NCBI GenBank assembly: GCA_009929265.1
Contig: SAAU01000001.1
Span: 1-58,244 of the forward strand
Reading direction: 5' to 3'
Source: Alphaproteobacteria bacterium
GTDB lineage: Bacteria; Pseudomonadota; Alphaproteobacteria; CASFRQ01; SAAU01
DNA: 58,244 nt
Below are positions 7,767 to 15,488 of the stretch, in pieces. Both the position numbers and the translations under genes were made by a program. How positions within the stretch are numbered: position 1 is the stretch's first letter; each line of letters starts with the position of its first letter. The notes under the pieces are model-generated. The model searched no databases and was not told where the DNA came from. It saw only the letters and a list, made by a program, of their open reading frames with translations.

Positions 7767-9196
7767 TTTTTATGTCCTTTTTCTAAAGGGTTAAGGAAGG
7801 GAAGGGTGATGTCTATGAGTTTTAAATTCTTCCCCTTTATTTCAAAATCTCTGCTATATATTTTAGAGGAGTTATTGAAGATTTCAAGTATATATTTTCC
7901 TTTTTTTAAAGCAGCAGATTGTTCGTAAATGTTTTGTGGTAAGCTGACCCAAGATCGAATATCGGCATACTCTGAAGTGCTAATGCTTTTAGCCGCAAGA
8001 AGGAAGGAAAGTCTGGCCTGAAAATTATTCTGCCCCTTATTTTGCCGTGCAATAGATTGAGAAACAAGTAAAGCCGTCACATATTTTGCAGCTAAACGAG
8101 CGCCTTTTTTCGCAATCATCCCTGCTCTTTGATTAAGATAGGTTTGATAGGCAATTTCGGATAAAGGGAGGGTTAAAACCAAAGGCTTTTTCAAAACGGT
8201 TGTCTTCTTTCCTTTTTGCATTTTAGATATTTTTAAGGTGTAAAAAGGGGCGGGAAGGGGTTTATCAACGACAGGGATTTCAAAATAAAAAAGCCCTTTT
8301 GGATTTCCCATCATCAACGCCACAAAAGAGGCATCTAAACTCATAAGATGTAAAGGAAAAGAAACGGTTTCGGCGCGTTTTTGCTCAATAAGCCCTGAAA
8401 AGAAAAGAATCTCAAGGTTGTTTTTAGGCCCGCTTGAAAGGGCTTTTTCTTTTTCCTTTTGAAAGTTAAGGATGTTTTTTAAATGCTCTCCTTGAACAGA
8501 GGGGTAAATTTTATACGCTTTTGATAAATTTTTAACGTTTCTATAAAGGATTTTTGCCGTTTGTTGATCTGATGATTTATCAAAAAGGCTGTGTATTGTG
8601 CCGCCATAGAATTTTGAAAGCATATCTTGGGTAAAAGCCTTTTTATCATCTGTTTTTTTAAATTTCTCTTGCAAAGAATTCCAGCTTCTCAAAATAGATT
8701 TGGCCTGTTCTAAATGACGATGCTTTTCTTTTGAGGAAAGTATTTTTTTGTCAATAAGCTTTCCTTTTTCATCTGTAAAAGCTTCATAAAACCCCTGATG
8801 ACTGAGTTTATAATGCGTTAAAGAAAGATAAAATTTTAATTGGGAAAGTTCAAAATTTTCGCCTTTATACGTTGATAATCCATCTCCTGTAAGATTAGAA
8901 GAAATCCCCTTTGAAATGCTTTTTGTATAAAACTTTTCTAAAAGATTATCGCCTTCTTCAAAAGACTTTAAGGCTTGATAATACTTTTTATTTAAAAAGA
9001 AAACACGCCCTTTTTCAAAAGAGCGTAAAAGAGTATTTTCATCTCCTTTATAAAAGTCTTTAGAACGAACGAGCGTTTCGGCTTCTTTATAATTTTGCTT
9101 GTAAACAAGGTTGTGTAAAATATTCGGTGTGTTTCCGACATTTCCACACCCAGTTAAGCAAAAGCAGAAGATAAAAAATTTAAATAATTTAATCAT
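7763..9196 (-). CDS. COG3014-type TPR lipoprotein
   Basis: The 477-residue product starts with a lipoprotein signal (C-L-T-G-C, Cys about 17). Helical repeats follow, with the family hallmark Y-K-G-E-N-F-E-L-S-Q-L-K-F-Y-L-S-L at about 130-150. This matches the pattern Y-x-G-E-x-F-E-x-x-x-x-x-x-Y-x-A-L of COG3014 proteins. A beta-rich C-terminal third follows, with Ser/Leu-rich strands. It is the first gene of the operon that continues with a lipoprotein, an LPP20-like protein and LpoB. COG3014 proteins are found with LpoB and LPP20 proteins in many phyla, but their role is not established. Expression probably starts in the 9197-9318 gap. Confidence 0.65.
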   Translation of the reverse strand: MIKLFKFFIFCFCLTGCGNVGNTPNILHNLVYKQNYKEAETLVRSKDFYKGDENTLLRSFEKGRVFFLNKKYYQALKSFEEGDNLLEKFYTKSISKGISSNLTGDGLSTYKGENFELSQLKFYLSLTHYKLSHQGFYEAFTDEKGKLIDKKILSSKEKHRHLEQAKSILRSWNSLQEKFKKTDDKKAFTQDMLSKFYGGTIHSLFDKSSDQQTAKILYRNVKNLSKAYKIYPSVQGEHLKNILNFQKEKEKALSSGPKNNLEILFFSGLIEQKRAETVSFPLHLMSLDASFVALMMGNPKGLFYFEIPVVDKPLPAPFYTLKISKMQKGKKTTVLKKPLVLTLPLSEIAYQTYLNQRAGMIAKKGARLAAKYVTALLVSQSIARQNKGQNNFQARLSFLLAAKSISTSEYADIRSWVSLPQNIYEQSAALKKGKYILEIFNNSSKIYSRDFEIKGKNLKLIDITLPFLNPLEKGHKK

Positions 9197-9237
9197 AAAA
9201 ATTCCTTCTTGCCCTAAAATGTGGCAATTTATTTAAA

Positions 9238-9261
9238 TTGTCAAACAAATTTTATTGACAA
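9238..9261. promoter_or_regulatory. Inverted repeat within divergent promoter region
   Basis: TTGTCAA (9238-9244) and TTGACAA (9255-9261) are a perfect 7-bp inverted repeat with a 10-bp spacer. On the plus strand TTGACA (9255-9260) acts as a -35 box, with TAGTTT (9278-9283) as -10 after 17 bases. On the minus strand TTGACA also appears (9239-9244), facing the lipoprotein operon. It may be simply back-to-back -35 boxes or a binding site controlling both directions. Confidence 0.5.
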
Positions 9262-9327
9262 ACTTTTTGAAAAAAAATAGTTTAGGAAAATGTAAAACTT
9301 ATAGCTATATCAAAAAGGATGTTAAAT

Positions 9328-10527
9328 ATGTTGAACGAAAAGCTAGAAGAAAGAGCCGATTTACCTTATTTAAAATTGGGACAACGTGTTGATAAAACAG
9401 ATAAATATAAGTATGGATGGAAAGAACTTAACACCCCCGTTTCCTTTTCAAAACCAACCGTTTTATGCTTTAGTGGAACTGGATCTTGCAGTGCCGAAAA
9501 AGCAAATGGAATGGCAAAGTTGATTCAAAAAGCGTTAGGCTCAAAAGACTATTATTCAACAGATTATGAAACATATTCAGTATTTTATTGCGATTTTAGA
9601 GAGTTCCAATTTGAACGAGAACGGATTATTTCTCTTTACGAAGAAGGGGCCTTATGCGATTCGATGAATTCTATCGTAAAAGGGAGTCTTTTAGAATATG
9701 AAAGAGACAAAAGTTTAACAGCCATAAAAGATTTTTATAAAGCCTATTTACTTCCTTTGATTTCTAAGGAAGGGGGGAAAGAAGCGCTCCCAGTTGATGA
9801 AATTAAACGGAATTTAAGAAAAGTGAATATGGTGGGCTATAGCTATGGATCTTTTGTGGTCTCAAAATTAGAAAAATTTATGAAAGAGTCTTTGTCTTCC
9901 TTTGGATTCGATGAAAAGAAAGTCAAAGAGTGTTTGTCTTCTTTATTTGTTATGACGTTTGCTCCAAGATCTATTCTTGGAAATTCATGGACCCAAAAAA
10001 TCAACTGCGTTTCCCAGGCGGATGAAATTTTGGGAAGTAATATGAAAGAAACACAACTGTCTGCTTTCTTAAGAGAAAATGAATTTGATAAAGATGAATT
10101 TCACAATCTTTCTATTTCAGAAAATGAAAATGTGTTTGCTGTGCAACGCCTATCATATGATGCCCGTCAAGATGAACATAATATCTCAAATTACTTAAGA
10201 GACGATTTAAAAGGAAAAACACCTGCCGCAAAAACTTTTACCAAAGCATTAAGGGTGGCGATGATTTTAGCTATGCAAAATTCTTGCGATACATATTTGG
10301 CAGAACAAAGAGGGGAATCTTACAAAGATTTTTCAGTCCTTCGTGCGTTCTTTTCTGGAAAAAATAAGGCCTTTCCGAATTTATCCCTTCGAATAAAAAA
10401 AGCTACTCAATATGGGGATGAGGTATTAGACAGTTTTAATATTGCAAAAGAATTTTATCAAGAAGGCAGTAGTGAAGCGTTAGATGCGGTTCTTTCTTCT
10501 TCAAAAGATCTTTCTTTTTCATATTAA
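9328..10527 (+). CDS. Alpha/beta-hydrolase-like protein of unknown function
   Basis: The 399-residue protein looks cytoplasmic (no signal peptide). An early strand-loop V-L-C-F-S-G-T-G-S-C (about residue 45-55) could be the oxyanion-hole loop. The nucleophile elbow is V-G-Y-S-Y-G-S (about residue 173), a good G-x-S-x-G lipase/esterase motif followed by a helix. The acid and histidine of the triad cannot be placed with certainty; D-E-H-N at about 290 is a candidate. I see no named family. The start at 9328 is preferred because AAAAAGGA (9313-9319) is correctly spaced for it; the in-frame ATG at 9319 overlaps that site. The gene has its own promoter and terminator. Confidence 0.55.
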   Translation: MLNEKLEERADLPYLKLGQRVDKTDKYKYGWKELNTPVSFSKPTVLCFSGTGSCSAEKANGMAKLIQKALGSKDYYSTDYETYSVFYCDFREFQFERERIISLYEEGALCDSMNSIVKGSLLEYERDKSLTAIKDFYKAYLLPLISKEGGKEALPVDEIKRNLRKVNMVGYSYGSFVVSKLEKFMKESLSSFGFDEKKVKECLSSLFVMTFAPRSILGNSWTQKINCVSQADEILGSNMKETQLSAFLRENEFDKDEFHNLSISENENVFAVQRLSYDARQDEHNISNYLRDDLKGKTPAAKTFTKALRVAMILAMQNSCDTYLAEQRGESYKDFSVLRAFFSGKNKAFPNLSLRIKKATQYGDEVLDSFNIAKEFYQEGSSEALDAVLSSSKDLSFSY

Positions 10528-10544
10528 AGGAAAAAATCTACGCA

Positions 10545-10584
10545 ATAAAAAACCTTCTTTATTAAAATAAAGAAGGTTTTTTTA
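10545..10584. terminator. Bidirectional terminator
   Basis: A long perfect stem (AAAAACCTTCTTTATT / AATAAAGAAGGTTTTT) sits between the convergent hydrolase-like gene and the ABC transporter gene. Confidence 0.9.
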
Positions 10585-10595
10585 AGGGTAAAATT

Positions 10596-12374
10596 CTATT
10601 TGAATTGGGTTTTATAAAGGATAGAGTAAATTCCTTCAGGCTTATTTAAAAGCTCTTCATGAGTGCCTTCTTCTGCAATGACACCATGATTAACGACCAC
10701 AATCTTATCGGCGTGTCGCACCGTTGAAAGACGGTGAGCAATCACCAAAACGGTTCTATCATTCATCAGGTTTTCAATTGCTTTTTGAACAATGGCTTCA
10801 GATTTATTATCTAAAGCAGAGGTGGCCTCGTCCAAAATCACAATCGGGGCATCTTTGATAAAGGCACGCGCAATGGCAATCCGTTGCTTTTGCCCCCCAG
10901 AAAGAAGAACACCGCGTTCGCCAATTTCTGTATCCAACCCTTTATCAAGAGAGTCAATAAATTCATCTAGACAAGCATTTGTGACAGCTTCTTTAAGTTC
11001 TTTTTCGGAAGCCTCTTCCTTTCCAAGCATAATATTTTGACGAATTGTGCCCGTAAACAGGAAGTTGTCTTGAAAAACAAAAGCGATTTTTTCCCTTAAG
11101 GAATAAAGATCTAAATCACGAATATCAACCCCATCAATTGTAATACTGCCCGATTTAATGTCGTAAAAACGAGGAAGTAAATTCACAAACGTTGTCTTTC
11201 CCCCGCCAGAATTTCCAACAAAAGCAGTTGTTTTTCCCTTAGGAATAGTTAAGTTGACATTTTTAAGAACTGGGACCCCATCATTATACTCAAAAACAAC
11301 ATCTTTATATTCAATCTTGTCTTTAATTGTATCAAGCTGTTTCGCATTGTCTTTGTTTTTAATGTTAGGTTCCCCATCTAATAGGGAAAAAATTCTATCC
11401 ATAGCCATAAAAGCCAACTGCACATTTGTCAGGTTGGTTCCGATAGATTTAATAGGCTGATAAAGCATTAAAAGGGCTGTAATAAAGGAAACAAATCCCC
11501 CTGGTGTAATTTTATTTGTGACAATTAAATAACTTCCGAACCAAATAACCCCTGCAATTCCACAAGCGACAATAAAATGCATAAGAGGACTGATAATCCC
11601 CATTTTCTTTGTCATACGCATTGTAAGTTTAAATAAATTAGTTAAAGTGCTGTTAAATTTCCCTTCCATCGTTGGGTAAAGGTTATAAGACGTGATGATT
11701 CTGTTTCCGCTGAAGGCCTCATTATAATAGGTTAAAAGTTCCCCTCCAGACATAACAGATTTTTTAACAATAGACTTTAAGCGTCTTTTTACTGTTGCCA
11801 AAGGATAAAGCGCCCCGAATAAAACAACAACGGCCAAAATTGCTAACTGCCAAGAGTTATAAAACAAAACAAAGATGAGCGAGATTGAAGAAAAGAAACG
11901 CGTTGAAAACATCTTAAGGTTGGAAAGTAATCCGCTACAGGCCAAGTTTACGTCTTGGTTAAAGCGCAGCTGAATCGTTCCTGAGGTGTTTTTATCAAAA
12001 AAAGCAGGTTCATAATGCATCATCTTTTTAAATAAGACGAGCTTCAATTCATTTGTTATTTTATTGCCGACCCATGCGTTTAGGTAAGTTGCCGCATAGT
12101 TTAAAAAGCTTTGAACCAAACTAAATAAAACGATTAAAACAGGAATATAGGTGCTGGCTTTAACACTTTTTTCAATCATCACCACATCCATATAAGGTTT
12201 TAACGCCCAAGCAATAACGGCATCCATAGACCCGATAGGAATAGTGATAAGAGTGGCTAAAATCGCCCGTTTAATATGGGGACGAATAAAGGGATACATT
12301 TTTTTATAATTTCGAATAAAAGCATTTTTATCCAAATCAATTTTTATTTTTTCAGCATTAACTTTATTTAACAT
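10596..12374 (-). CDS. msbA: MsbA-like ABC transporter (membrane-ATPase fusion)
   Basis: The 592-residue half-transporter has six membrane segments in residues 40-320 and an ATPase domain from about 355. Walker A is G-N-S-G-G-G-K-T-T, the signature L-S-G-G-Q-K-Q-R, Walker B V-I-L-D-E-A-T-S-A-L-D, and the switch histidine is in A-H-R-L-S. Such proteins work as homodimers. Length and organisation match MsbA, which flips lipid A-core across the inner membrane, but multidrug exporters look alike. It follows the SPFH protein gene by 29 bases and is probably cotranscribed with it. No lipid A genes are next to it, so the substrate is inferred. Confidence 0.8.
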   Translation of the reverse strand: MLNKVNAEKIKIDLDKNAFIRNYKKMYPFIRPHIKRAILATLITIPIGSMDAVIAWALKPYMDVVMIEKSVKASTYIPVLIVLFSLVQSFLNYAATYLNAWVGNKITNELKLVLFKKMMHYEPAFFDKNTSGTIQLRFNQDVNLACSGLLSNLKMFSTRFFSSISLIFVLFYNSWQLAILAVVVLFGALYPLATVKRRLKSIVKKSVMSGGELLTYYNEAFSGNRIITSYNLYPTMEGKFNSTLTNLFKLTMRMTKKMGIISPLMHFIVACGIAGVIWFGSYLIVTNKITPGGFVSFITALLMLYQPIKSIGTNLTNVQLAFMAMDRIFSLLDGEPNIKNKDNAKQLDTIKDKIEYKDVVFEYNDGVPVLKNVNLTIPKGKTTAFVGNSGGGKTTFVNLLPRFYDIKSGSITIDGVDIRDLDLYSLREKIAFVFQDNFLFTGTIRQNIMLGKEEASEKELKEAVTNACLDEFIDSLDKGLDTEIGERGVLLSGGQKQRIAIARAFIKDAPIVILDEATSALDNKSEAIVQKAIENLMNDRTVLVIAHRLSTVRHADKIVVVNHGVIAEEGTHEELLNKPEGIYSILYKTQFK

Positions 12375-12403
12375 ACTTCAATCTTACTTTCTTTTTAGAT
12401 ATT

Positions 12404-13189
12404 TTATTTTTTCAAAAGAGGAATAAAAGGCATTGAATTTCCCAACATATATTGTGGTAATTTTCCATCCCATTTTTGAACAGCCTCATATTCCACAAGA
12501 GATTTATTTTTTTGAAGAGCACTAGATCTGATAGACATAGATTTTGCTTCAGCCTCAGCTGAAATCAATTTTTGTTTAGCTTCTTCTTGAACTTGAACGG
12601 TTTTATTTTTGGCTTTTAAGGCGTCTTGTTCCGCTGTCACTTTACTTTCAATAGCCCGTTCAAAGACGTCAGAGTAATTGATGTCAATGATTTGAAAATT
12701 GGAAACATTGATGTAGTTTTTTTCCAAAGAATTTTGTAGTTTTTGGAAAATTTCACGAGAAGCTTCCTCTCTATTTCCAACAAGATCCTTTGCATTCCAT
12801 TTTCCAATGACGTTTTTAATAGTTCCGATAACAACAGGACTTAAAATCGTCCCTTCATACTGAATTCCTATTTTTTGATACATAGATTTAGCTTCAGCAG
12901 GGAGAAGGTTATAGTTAATGACATAAGAAATATCAGCTTGCTGTATATCTTTTGTATAGACAGCGGTTTTTGACTGTTGTTTTTTTGTTTTAATATTCAT
13001 CCTGACGATTCTAGAAATAAAAGGCGTGACAAAATAAACCCCTTCAGGATAGATGGTATCAGAGACTTTCCCAAGGGTCACTTTCACCCCGCGCTCGCCG
13101 ACATCTACAAAGCCAAAAGGTCGTCCAACAAGCAAGAGGGCCCCTAAAAAAATAAGACTCGTCAAAGCAAAAGAAAGGTTTTTTTTCAT
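12404..13189 (-). CDS. Prohibitin-like SPFH-domain membrane protein
   Basis: The 261-residue protein has one N-terminal membrane segment (about 5-25). An SPFH/prohibitin domain follows from V-D-V-G-E-R-G-V-K-V-T-L-G-K-V to about residue 190. Then comes an Ala/Glu/Lys-rich coiled coil (A-K-N-K-T-V-Q-V-Q-E-E-A-K-Q-K), as in the prohibitin family, where rings of these proteins scaffold membrane proteases or lipid domains. The C-terminal K-W-D-G-K-L-P is typical. The ATG at 13189 is chosen because AAGGAAA precedes it; an upstream in-frame ATG at 13237 would add a 16-residue tail without a ribosome site. HtpX and LemA at the other end of the window are not linked to it. Confidence 0.8.
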   Translation of the reverse strand: MKKNLSFALTSLIFLGALLLVGRPFGFVDVGERGVKVTLGKVSDTIYPEGVYFVTPFISRIVRMNIKTKKQQSKTAVYTKDIQQADISYVINYNLLPAEAKSMYQKIGIQYEGTILSPVVIGTIKNVIGKWNAKDLVGNREEASREIFQKLQNSLEKNYINVSNFQIIDINYSDVFERAIESKVTAEQDALKAKNKTVQVQEEAKQKLISAEAEAKSMSIRSSALQKNKSLVEYEAVQKWDGKLPQYMLGNSMPFIPLLKK

Positions 13190-13340
13190 GAGGTTTTCCT
13201 TAAAAAATAAGAACAAATATTTGCATAGATTATACATAAAAGTGGGTAAAGTGCAAATACTAATTTTCTTCTTTATTTAAGGGAAAGAAAAATTAGAAAA
13301 CAAGGAAAAAAAAGAGGAATAAAAATCTTTTTTAAAAAGA

Positions 13341-13367
13341 AAAAATCCCCCGTTAAAAAGGAGGACT
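13341..13367 (-). terminator. Terminator of tRNA-His
   Basis: On the minus strand TCCTCC pairs with GGGGGA, followed by a T run. Confidence 0.65.
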
Positions 13368-13371
13368 TTAA

Positions 13372-13449
13372 TGGGGCGAATAATGAGATTCGAACTCACG
13401 ACATCTGGTACCACAAACCAGCGCTCTAACCAACTGAGCTATATTCGCC
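13372..13449 (-). tRNA. tRNA-His (anticodon GTG)
   Basis: The 78-nt cloverleaf has the extra G at -1 paired with C73, as expected for tRNA-His. The anticodon stem CTGGT/ACCAG encloses TTGTGGT (anticodon GTG). The T loop is TTCGAAT and CCA is encoded. Confidence 0.96.
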
Positions 13450-13463
13450 ACAAGGTGTTTGGG

Positions 13464-13492
13464 ATGATAATTAAGAAAGAAAAATATGTCAA
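13464..13492 (-). promoter_or_regulatory. Promoter of tRNA-His
   Basis: On the minus strand TTGACA (13487-13492) and TATCAT (13464-13469) are separated by 17 bases. This is a near-consensus sigma-70 promoter 15 bases upstream of the tRNA. Confidence 0.65.
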
Positions 13493-13525
13493 GAAAAATA
13501 TTATTTTTAATTTTAAATAAACTTA

Positions 13526-13554
13526 TTGACAAAAAATTTTAAAGAGGTATATCT
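13526..13554 (+). promoter_or_regulatory. Promoter of the 54-residue protein gene
   Basis: TTGACA (13526-13531) and ATATCT (13549-13554) are 17 bases apart. The start codon lies about 65 bases further down. The leader contains a small GC-richer hairpin (AGGGA..TCCCT, about 13569-13592). Confidence 0.55.
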
Positions 13555-13621
13555 AGGCTACTTTTTAAAGGGAGGGAGCTTATGTGTCCCTCTTTATTAA
13601 CGTCTTATGAAAGGATAAAAA

Positions 13622-13786
13622 ATGTTAAAATTAAAGAAAAAAAATTCGTTGTACGCTTCAAGCATTGCAACTTGGAGAAAAATTGAGAATTTTAAGGGGT
13701 ATTCAGAAAAATCTTCAAAAGAGATTTCAGATGAAATCCGTCAGGCTCAATTGAAAGCCATTTTAGATAACAGATGCCATTGCTAA
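13622..13786 (+). CDS. 54-residue basic protein with Cys-His-Cys tail, unknown function
   Basis: A short gene with complete signals: promoter at 13526, AAGGAT ribosome site, ATG, 54 codons, stop, and a strong terminator at 13806-13838. The product starts M-L-K-L-K-K-K, has a central aromatic W and Y-S-E-K segment, a probable helix I-S-D-E-I-R-Q-A-Q-L-K-A-I-L, and ends in D-N-R-C-H-C. Base composition and codon use fit the neighbours. The C-terminal C-H-C could bind metal or be modified; it does not look like a known toxin or ribosomal protein. It could be a peptide precursor or a small regulator. Confidence 0.55.
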   Translation: MLKLKKKNSLYASSIATWRKIENFKGYSEKSSKEISDEIRQAQLKAILDNRCHC

Positions 13787-13805
13787 GAATTTTTAAGATT
13801 AAAAT

Positions 13806-13838
13806 TAAGGAGCCTTCTTAATGAGGGCTCCTTTTTTA
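13806..13838 (+). terminator. Terminator of the 54-residue protein gene
   Basis: The stem AGGAGCC / GGCTCCT is followed by a T run. Confidence 0.85.
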
Positions 13839-13860
13839 ATTTGTTTTTTAAGGCGTTTTG

Positions 13861-14454
13861 CTATTCAATACAGCAATCAACAGCTTTTCTGACAACTTTC
13901 TTCAAGCGCACAAAAAGGGAAGCCTCTTCGTTATTTGAAGCAGGAATATCCTTTTTTTGAGGGACAGTTTCTTCCATTTTTTTTGTATCATCTGATATTT
14001 TTTGGATTTTTTCCATATCTTCTTCTAGCCATTTCACGTCTTTCGAGTCCAATAAATTACTATTTAACCCCCAGAAAAGGCAGTAAAGATTATAGGCAGA
14101 ATCGAAAAATTCATAGGCTTTTTTATCGCGTTTTAAGCTTTGTTGCTTTGTGCCAACTTCTATCAAACGCATAGAAGCGGAGAGAAGATGCTTTGAAATA
14201 CACCAGACTTCACCCTCATAAGAAGGAATGATTTGAAGCATTAAGTCTTTTCGAAGCTCTCGGATTTCTTTAACCAAATCATAAAAACTGGTTTTTTCCG
14301 TTTTTGCTCCAGAGAAAACCAAATGTTCTTCAATAGAAATAAGATTCATAATCGCGATAGTCAAGTCTTGATCTGAAGAGAGATCTTTTGGATTTTGCTT
14401 TTTTAAGGCGTCAATCCGTTCAACAAATTCTTTTACATTTTCTGCTTTTTTCAT
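13861..14454 (-). CDS. Helical protein of unknown function
   Basis: I do not recognise this 197-residue protein. It is predicted almost fully helical by eye. There is a long charged stretch at 1-75, and a more hydrophobic core A-Y-E-F-F-D-S-A-Y-N-L-Y-C-L-F-W-G-L-N at about 112-130. A Lys/Glu-rich linker and a basic end with Cys-Cys near the C-terminus follow. There is no signal peptide and no clear membrane segment. It lies 27 bases after the membrane protein gene at 14482-15045 and is the last gene of the minus-strand run that begins with the Sel1 protein. Its start has GAGG upstream. Confidence 0.5.
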   Translation of the reverse strand: MKKAENVKEFVERIDALKKQNPKDLSSDQDLTIAIMNLISIEEHLVFSGAKTEKTSFYDLVKEIRELRKDLMLQIIPSYEGEVWCISKHLLSASMRLIEVGTKQQSLKRDKKAYEFFDSAYNLYCLFWGLNSNLLDSKDVKWLEEDMEKIQKISDDTKKMEETVPQKKDIPASNNEEASLFVRLKKVVRKAVDCCIE

Positions 14455-14481
14455 TATATCCTCGTTTAATTTTATTGGGTG

Positions 14482-15045
14482 CTAATCAAAACTTGGGGTT
14501 AGCATTTCAAGGGAAGGGGAAGCTATATTGGCTTTATCACAAACACATATTCCAGTAAAGTGAATAAATAAAGCCAAAGCCAGAAGAGTCACAACTGGAA
14601 TAAATACCTTTTCAAAAGGGAAATGGGCATGTCCCCCGTTTTTGGCTTTCATAGATTGATATAGATAAGTGGTGAGTGGAATCGAAATAAATCCGATAAA
14701 GCTCATAAATAAAAAGGGGTCAATATAGAAAATACCAATGATTTTTGGGGTATATGTTAAATCCGTCACATACATAAAGCCAATCATTGAAAAGTTGATT
14801 AACATTGAAAGAAGAGGCATTCCCTTAAAGGTCCAGTTCTTTTTTTCCATAAATTTGATTGTCCAATAGCCAAGCAGCGCCAAAAAAGCCCCAGCATAAA
14901 GCCCAACAATACAATCATCAATATTCAGTTTTCTTGCGATTTCCAAGGAAGCCCCAATAGCAATCGTGCAAACCGCACACGCTGGATTTGCAAAAGCCTT
15001 TGGCGCAAGGAGAAGAAATCCTGCTAATAGTTTAACGAATGACAT
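14482..15045 (-). CDS. Four/five-pass membrane protein with N-terminal Cys-x-x-Cys
   Basis: The 187-residue protein begins with a signal-like segment ending in A-F-A-N, then P-A-C-A-V-C-T-I-A-I-G-A-S. This puts a C-x-x-C pair at the outer start of a membrane helix. About four further hydrophobic segments follow (50-65, 80-95, 105-130, 145-165). A second pair C-V-C-D follows the last one at about 168-171, on the same side if the topology is as drawn, and H-A-H lies in a loop. Two facing cysteine pairs suggest disulfide or metal chemistry at the membrane surface, but no named family is recognised. The gene starts inside the end of the upstream small gene (14-base overlap). Confidence 0.55.
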   Translation of the reverse strand: MSFVKLLAGFLLLAPKAFANPACAVCTIAIGASLEIARKLNIDDCIVGLYAGAFLALLGYWTIKFMEKKNWTFKGMPLLSMLINFSMIGFMYVTDLTYTPKIIGIFYIDPFLFMSFIGFISIPLTTYLYQSMKAKNGGHAHFPFEKVFIPVVTLLALALFIHFTGICVCDKANIASPSLEMLTPSFD

Positions 15046-15439
15046 TTTTTTCCTTTCTTTTTACTTTTTTTAAAAATAACTTTGTCACAGGCTTTAAACG
15101 TTTTGGAAGTCCTAAGTAAGAGTTTTCCTTAAAAAATCCTTTGGAAAGATAAAAGAGAGCTTGGCCAATAATCCATTCGGCACGTTCTTTTTCTCTCCTG
15201 GCATTATGCTTTTGAGCCCAATCTGATTCTTTATACCCAAAGGATTTTAAAAGTTCAACTGTTTTGTGGGCTTCCTTATTTGTAAAAAGAGTTCCGCATT
15301 CAACCCCTTCATAAATCCATTCAACGGTTCCGATATATCCTTGGGAAAGGGCTTGAGGAAGTTTATCAATTAAATCCTGTGCCGTGGGGCATTTCTTTTT
15401 CAAAAAGCCTTTAAATAAAGTTTTAAGAGAATATGTCAT
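15032..15439 (-). CDS. Small basic protein of unknown function
   Basis: The 135-residue product has no signal peptide and ends in a strongly basic tail. It contains two cysteines (about residue 17 and 48) and a run W-A-Q-K-H-N-A-R-R-E-K-E-R-A-E-W in the middle. No family is recognised. Its end overlaps the start of the Cys-x-x-Cys membrane protein gene by 14 bases, so the two are probably translated together and may act together. Confidence 0.5.
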   Translation of the reverse strand: MTYSLKTLFKGFLKKKCPTAQDLIDKLPQALSQGYIGTVEWIYEGVECGTLFTNKEAHKTVELLKSFGYKESDWAQKHNARREKERAEWIIGQALFYLSKGFFKENSYLGLPKRLKPVTKLFLKKVKRKEKNVIR

Positions 15440-15488
15440 AATGTCTTTAACGTCCTTTTTTTTGTTAAATCACAATGTCTTTAATCGA

